A stretch of 7,520 nucleotides of DNA from an uncultured Selenomonadales bacterium. Its GTDB lineage: Bacteria > Bacillota > Negativicutes > Selenomonadales > Selenomonadaceae. Position numbers and translations under genes: made by a program. The notes under the pieces were generated by a model. That model did not search any database and was not told the origin of the DNA. It saw only the letters and a program-made list of their open reading frames with translations. Positions 6,210-7,520 of the stretch are shown here, piece by piece. The stretch spans positions 1-7,520 of the forward strand of contig CAMNLS010000055.1 of NCBI GenBank assembly GCA_946543495.1, read 5' to 3'. The first letter of the stretch is position 1; each line of letters starts with the position of its first letter.

Positions 6210-6566
6210 TCACCTCCCGAAGTCGTAGCCGCGTTCCTTCAGGACGGACATCGCCGCCATTTTCCTAAATCCCGAACTGTTCTGCACGATCCATTTTACC
6301 CTGTCATCGTCATAGCGACGGAATTCTTCTTTGAATTCGTTAAGCTCCGCATTTTTCTCCACAACTTTATTGTAAGCCGCGCTGCCGAATTCCATAGCCG
6401 TAACCGCCACTGCGCCTGCTACTTTACCCGTTGTCCTGCCGACGATTTTGCCCGCCGCCTCCAGTGTCGAATCGCTATTAGTAGCTTTCCTTGCCCGCCG
6501 CGCCGAACGTTTTGCCGACCTCTTGGCGTCGTCAAATTTATCTGCAATGTTATCAAAGAAACCCAT
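6210..6566 (-). CDS. Cationic glycine-zipper protein (118 aa), function unknown
   Basis: First gene of the three-gene operon. Residues 1-12 form an amphipathic start (MGFFDNIADKFD) and 14-27 a strongly basic stretch (AKRSAKRSARRARK). A glycine zipper follows with G39, G43, G47 and G51 at exact four-residue spacing within a hydrophobic, Ala-rich segment to about 64. The C-terminal half is charged and helical (NAELNEFKEEFRRYDDDR, 72-89) and ends in SSGFRKMAAMSVLKERGY (97-114). Glycine zippers mediate tight helix packing, often in membranes. No signal peptide or lipobox is seen. The start is ATG 6566, with AGGAGG (6575-6580) 8 nt upstream; an in-frame TTG at 6653 would add 29 residues but lacks a binding site and would run through the promoter. 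I do not recognise the family. Confidence 0.75.
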   Translation of the reverse strand: MGFFDNIADKFDDAKRSAKRSARRARKATNSDSTLEAAGKIVGRTTGKVAGAVAVTAMEFGSAAYNKVVEKNAELNEFKEEFRRYDDDRVKWIVQNSSGFRKMAAMSVLKERGYDFGR

Positions 6567-6601
6567 GTGCGTTGCCTCCTTAAACTTCGTATTCTTTGTC
6601 G

Positions 6602-6630
6602 ATTGTACAAAAAAACTTTTGTCGAAGTAA
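6602..6630 (-). promoter_or_regulatory. Candidate promoter of the small-protein operon
   Basis: On the - strand a -10-like TACAAT (6602-6607) lies about 36 nt before the ATG at 6566, giving a leader of about 29 nt. At 17-nt spacing the -35 position holds TTACTT (6625-6630), a poor match. A weak -35 with a palindrome directly upstream would fit an activator-dependent promoter; readthrough from comF is the alternative. Confidence 0.4.
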
Positions 6631-6645
6631 TTACCTCTAAGGTAA
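6631..6645. promoter_or_regulatory. Palindrome TTACCT-N3-AGGTAA, possible operator
   Basis: A perfect 6-bp inverted repeat (6631-6636 and 6640-6645) with a 3-nt centre sits immediately upstream of the candidate -35 of the small-protein operon. Its size and position suit a dimeric transcription factor. It has no T-run and is too short to be a good terminator for comF. Confidence 0.35.
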
Positions 6646-6651
6646 CTCGGC

Positions 6652-6665
6652 AAAGAAATTTCTTT
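6652..6665. repeat. Perfect 14-bp palindrome AAAGAAATTTCTTT
   Basis: A fully symmetric 14-bp AT-rich sequence 6 nt downstream of the comF stop codon (- strand sense). It could be a protein-binding site or form a small hairpin; no T-run follows it, so a terminator role for comF is not supported. Confidence 0.35.
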
Positions 6666-6671
6666 AGCTCA

Positions 6672-7349
6672 TCAATTCTTCTCGTTGAAATCCGCCGCGA
6701 ACGCCAGCACAGAAATTTTTTCCGCGCCCAGTGACTTCAAGACCTTAGCGCATTCCTTGCAAGTTGTGCCCGTCGTGAAGATATCGTCGACGATTAAAAG
6801 GCTCTTGCCGCGCAGGTCAATTCGTTCCTTAGCCGCGAAGGCGTCCGCTAAAATTTTTTCACGTTCAGCCCCGCCGAAGTCGTAAAGCTTAGGCGTTGCC
6901 TTCGTCCGTATCAAAAAGTTTCGTAGCGGCAAATTTTTTTTAGTTAGCCACTCGCCGAAGATTTTTTCCGTCTGATTGAAGCCGCGCTCTTTGATGCGTT
7001 CTTGATGAAGCGGCACGGGTACAGCGAAGTCCACGCCCTTTAACAGTTGCAAGACTTCTTCGCGCTCGGAAACGTCGTCGAGGATTTTTTTCAACGCGGG
7101 CACGACGCTTAAGTTGTTATCGAACTTGAGCTTGCGTAAAAGGTCGCGTGAGCCGCCGCGATACTTCGTCACGCGCAAAACACTTTCAATCGGAGCGGGC
7201 GGTCTTGAATACAAATCCACGCGCAAAGTCTTTTCCTCGCACGCCGCACATAGCTGATAACGTTCGTCGACAATCTCGCGGCAATTCGGACAGCGTGGCG
7301 GAAATAAAAAGTAAATCAATGCCGACCATAGCTCGCACAAAATTTTCAT
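6672..7349 (-). CDS. comF: ComF family protein (phosphoribosyltransferase-like competence protein)
   Basis: ComF proteins pair an N-terminal zinc finger with a type I phosphoribosyltransferase fold and are needed for natural DNA uptake in competent bacteria, acting with the ComFA ATPase and DprA. The 225-aa product has C20/C23 and C34/C37 (CPNC...CAAC) after a hydrophobic leader, the family motif VPVPLH (110-115) with RGFNQ (122-126), and the PRPP-binding loop LLIVDDIFTTGTT (184-196). The ATG at 7349 has AAGGGGG a few bases upstream. It stands alone; no comFA is visible. About 105 bp separate it from the small-protein operon on the same strand, and no clear terminator intervenes. In many Negativicutes-type genomes comF is also solitary, so actual competence is not implied. 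Confidence 0.93.
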   Translation of the reverse strand: MKILCELWSALIYFLFPPRCPNCREIVDERYQLCAACEEKTLRVDLYSRPPAPIESVLRVTKYRGGSRDLLRKLKFDNNLSVVPALKKILDDVSEREEVLQLLKGVDFAVPVPLHQERIKERGFNQTEKIFGEWLTKKNLPLRNFLIRTKATPKLYDFGGAEREKILADAFAAKERIDLRGKSLLIVDDIFTTGTTCKECAKVLKSLGAEKISVLAFAADFNEKN

Positions 7350-7388
7350 CAGCGCGCCCCCTTGTATACAGAATTATTTAGCGGACGT

Positions 7389-7417
7389 TTGCAATGCCGC
7401 TTACCGTGTGATAAACT
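7389..7417 (+). promoter_or_regulatory. Candidate carA promoter in the comF/carA divergent region
   Basis: TTGCAA (7389-7394), 17 nt and TAAACT (7412-7417) make a modest promoter about 50 nt before the carA start. An alternative -10, TATAAC (7429-7434), lacks a fitting -35. The TTGCAA is itself palindromic and lies inside a dyad AGCGG ... CCGCT (7380-7384 and 7397-7401), so a regulator could bind here. No PyrR-type attenuator is seen in the short leader. Confidence 0.3.
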
Positions 7418-7465
7418 TTCGGCGTTAGTATAACAAAATAATTTTAGATTTAGTAGGTGAAAGCT

Positions 7466-7520
7466 TTGAAAGGGAAATTGATACTGCAGGACGGCACGAC
7501 CTTTCGCGGGCAACTGTTCG
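7466..7520 (+). CDS. carA: Carbamoyl-phosphate synthase small subunit, N-terminus (partial)
   Basis: The small subunit is a glutamine amidotransferase that supplies ammonia to CarB for carbamoyl phosphate, the precursor of pyrimidines and arginine. Only 18 codons are visible, reading MKGKLILQDGTTFRGQLF, which fits the family start MKGKLILEDGT.F.G. The start is taken as TTG at 7466, with AGGTGA (7455-7460) 5 nt upstream. An in-frame GTG at 7457 would overlap that binding site. It is divergent from comF; the rest, including the catalytic Cys-His-Glu domain, is outside the window. Confidence 0.85.
   Translation, partial: MKGKLILQDGTTFRGQLF

Noticed and set aside
6567..6653. 29-residue N-terminal extension of the glycine-zipper protein from a TTG at 6653
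   Set aside because: No ribosome binding site precedes it, it would pass through the likely promoter, and the ATG at 6566 has AGGAGG at ideal spacing.
6051..6734. A 227-codon open frame on the + strand
   Set aside because: It runs antisense across two of the small genes and the end of comF, has no ribosome binding site and no recognisable domain. The - strand frames have good binding sites, coupled stops and a terminator.
1..7520. CRISPR arrays, tRNA or rRNA genes, insertion sequences
   Set aside because: No spaced identical repeats, no cloverleaf-like segments with T-loop consensus, and no transposase-like frames were found on either strand.

Overview
The window looks like a core-genome segment from a member of the Negativicutes (diderm Firmicutes), probably a Selenomonadales-type gut or rumen organism. 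The reasons are the ribosomal S4 protein with a zinc-free N-terminus beginning MAIDRTPALKRCRALGIE, the Firmicutes-style order rpsK-rpsD-rpoA-rplQ, strong AGGAGG-type ribosome binding sites and moderate GC. The lineage call rests on remembered family features, not on a search.

Left part (1-2290, + strand): the distal end of the ribosomal protein 'alpha' operon, with the last codons of rpsK (S11), then rpsD (S4), rpoA (RNA polymerase alpha, about 40-50 residues longer than usual, with extra residues near positions 95-138) and rplQ (L17). It ends in an AT-rich inverted-repeat block with a T-run that probably acts as a terminator and resembles dispersed intergenic repeats. Next is a TTG-started gene (2304-3074) for a DUF3662 + FHA protein of the FhaA type, followed by a strong hairpin terminator that also serves the convergent leuS.

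Middle (3103-5823, - strand): leuS (leucyl-tRNA synthetase, 820 aa) has its own promoter directly upstream and only a ~20-nt leader, so there is no room for a T-box. Downstream of its stop is a second, diverged copy of the last ~20 leuS codons, displaced by exactly 175 bp. This outer copy, not the functional end, sits next to the terminator. Between the copies is ~110 bp of non-coding DNA with a 45-nt hairpin. It looks like a scar of an insertion or duplication at the leuS 3' end.

Right part (5815-6645, - strand): a compact, apparently undescribed three-gene operon of very small proteins. In order of transcription these are a 118-aa cationic protein with a perfect G-x3-G-x3-G-x3-G glycine zipper, a 58-aa very hydrophobic membrane protein, and a 53-aa CxC...CxxC zinc-ribbon protein. 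In both junctions the stop codon of one gene lies inside the ribosome binding site of the next, so translation is likely coupled. The operon has a candidate promoter with two palindromes just upstream and a clean terminator whose T-run overlaps the -35 box of leuS. Upstream lies comF (6672-7349, - strand), and at the right edge, divergently, carA begins (TTG start at 7466).

The most interesting items are the three-gene micro-operon, the leuS 3'-end duplication scar, the extended RpoA, and the changed residue in the LeuRS editing site.
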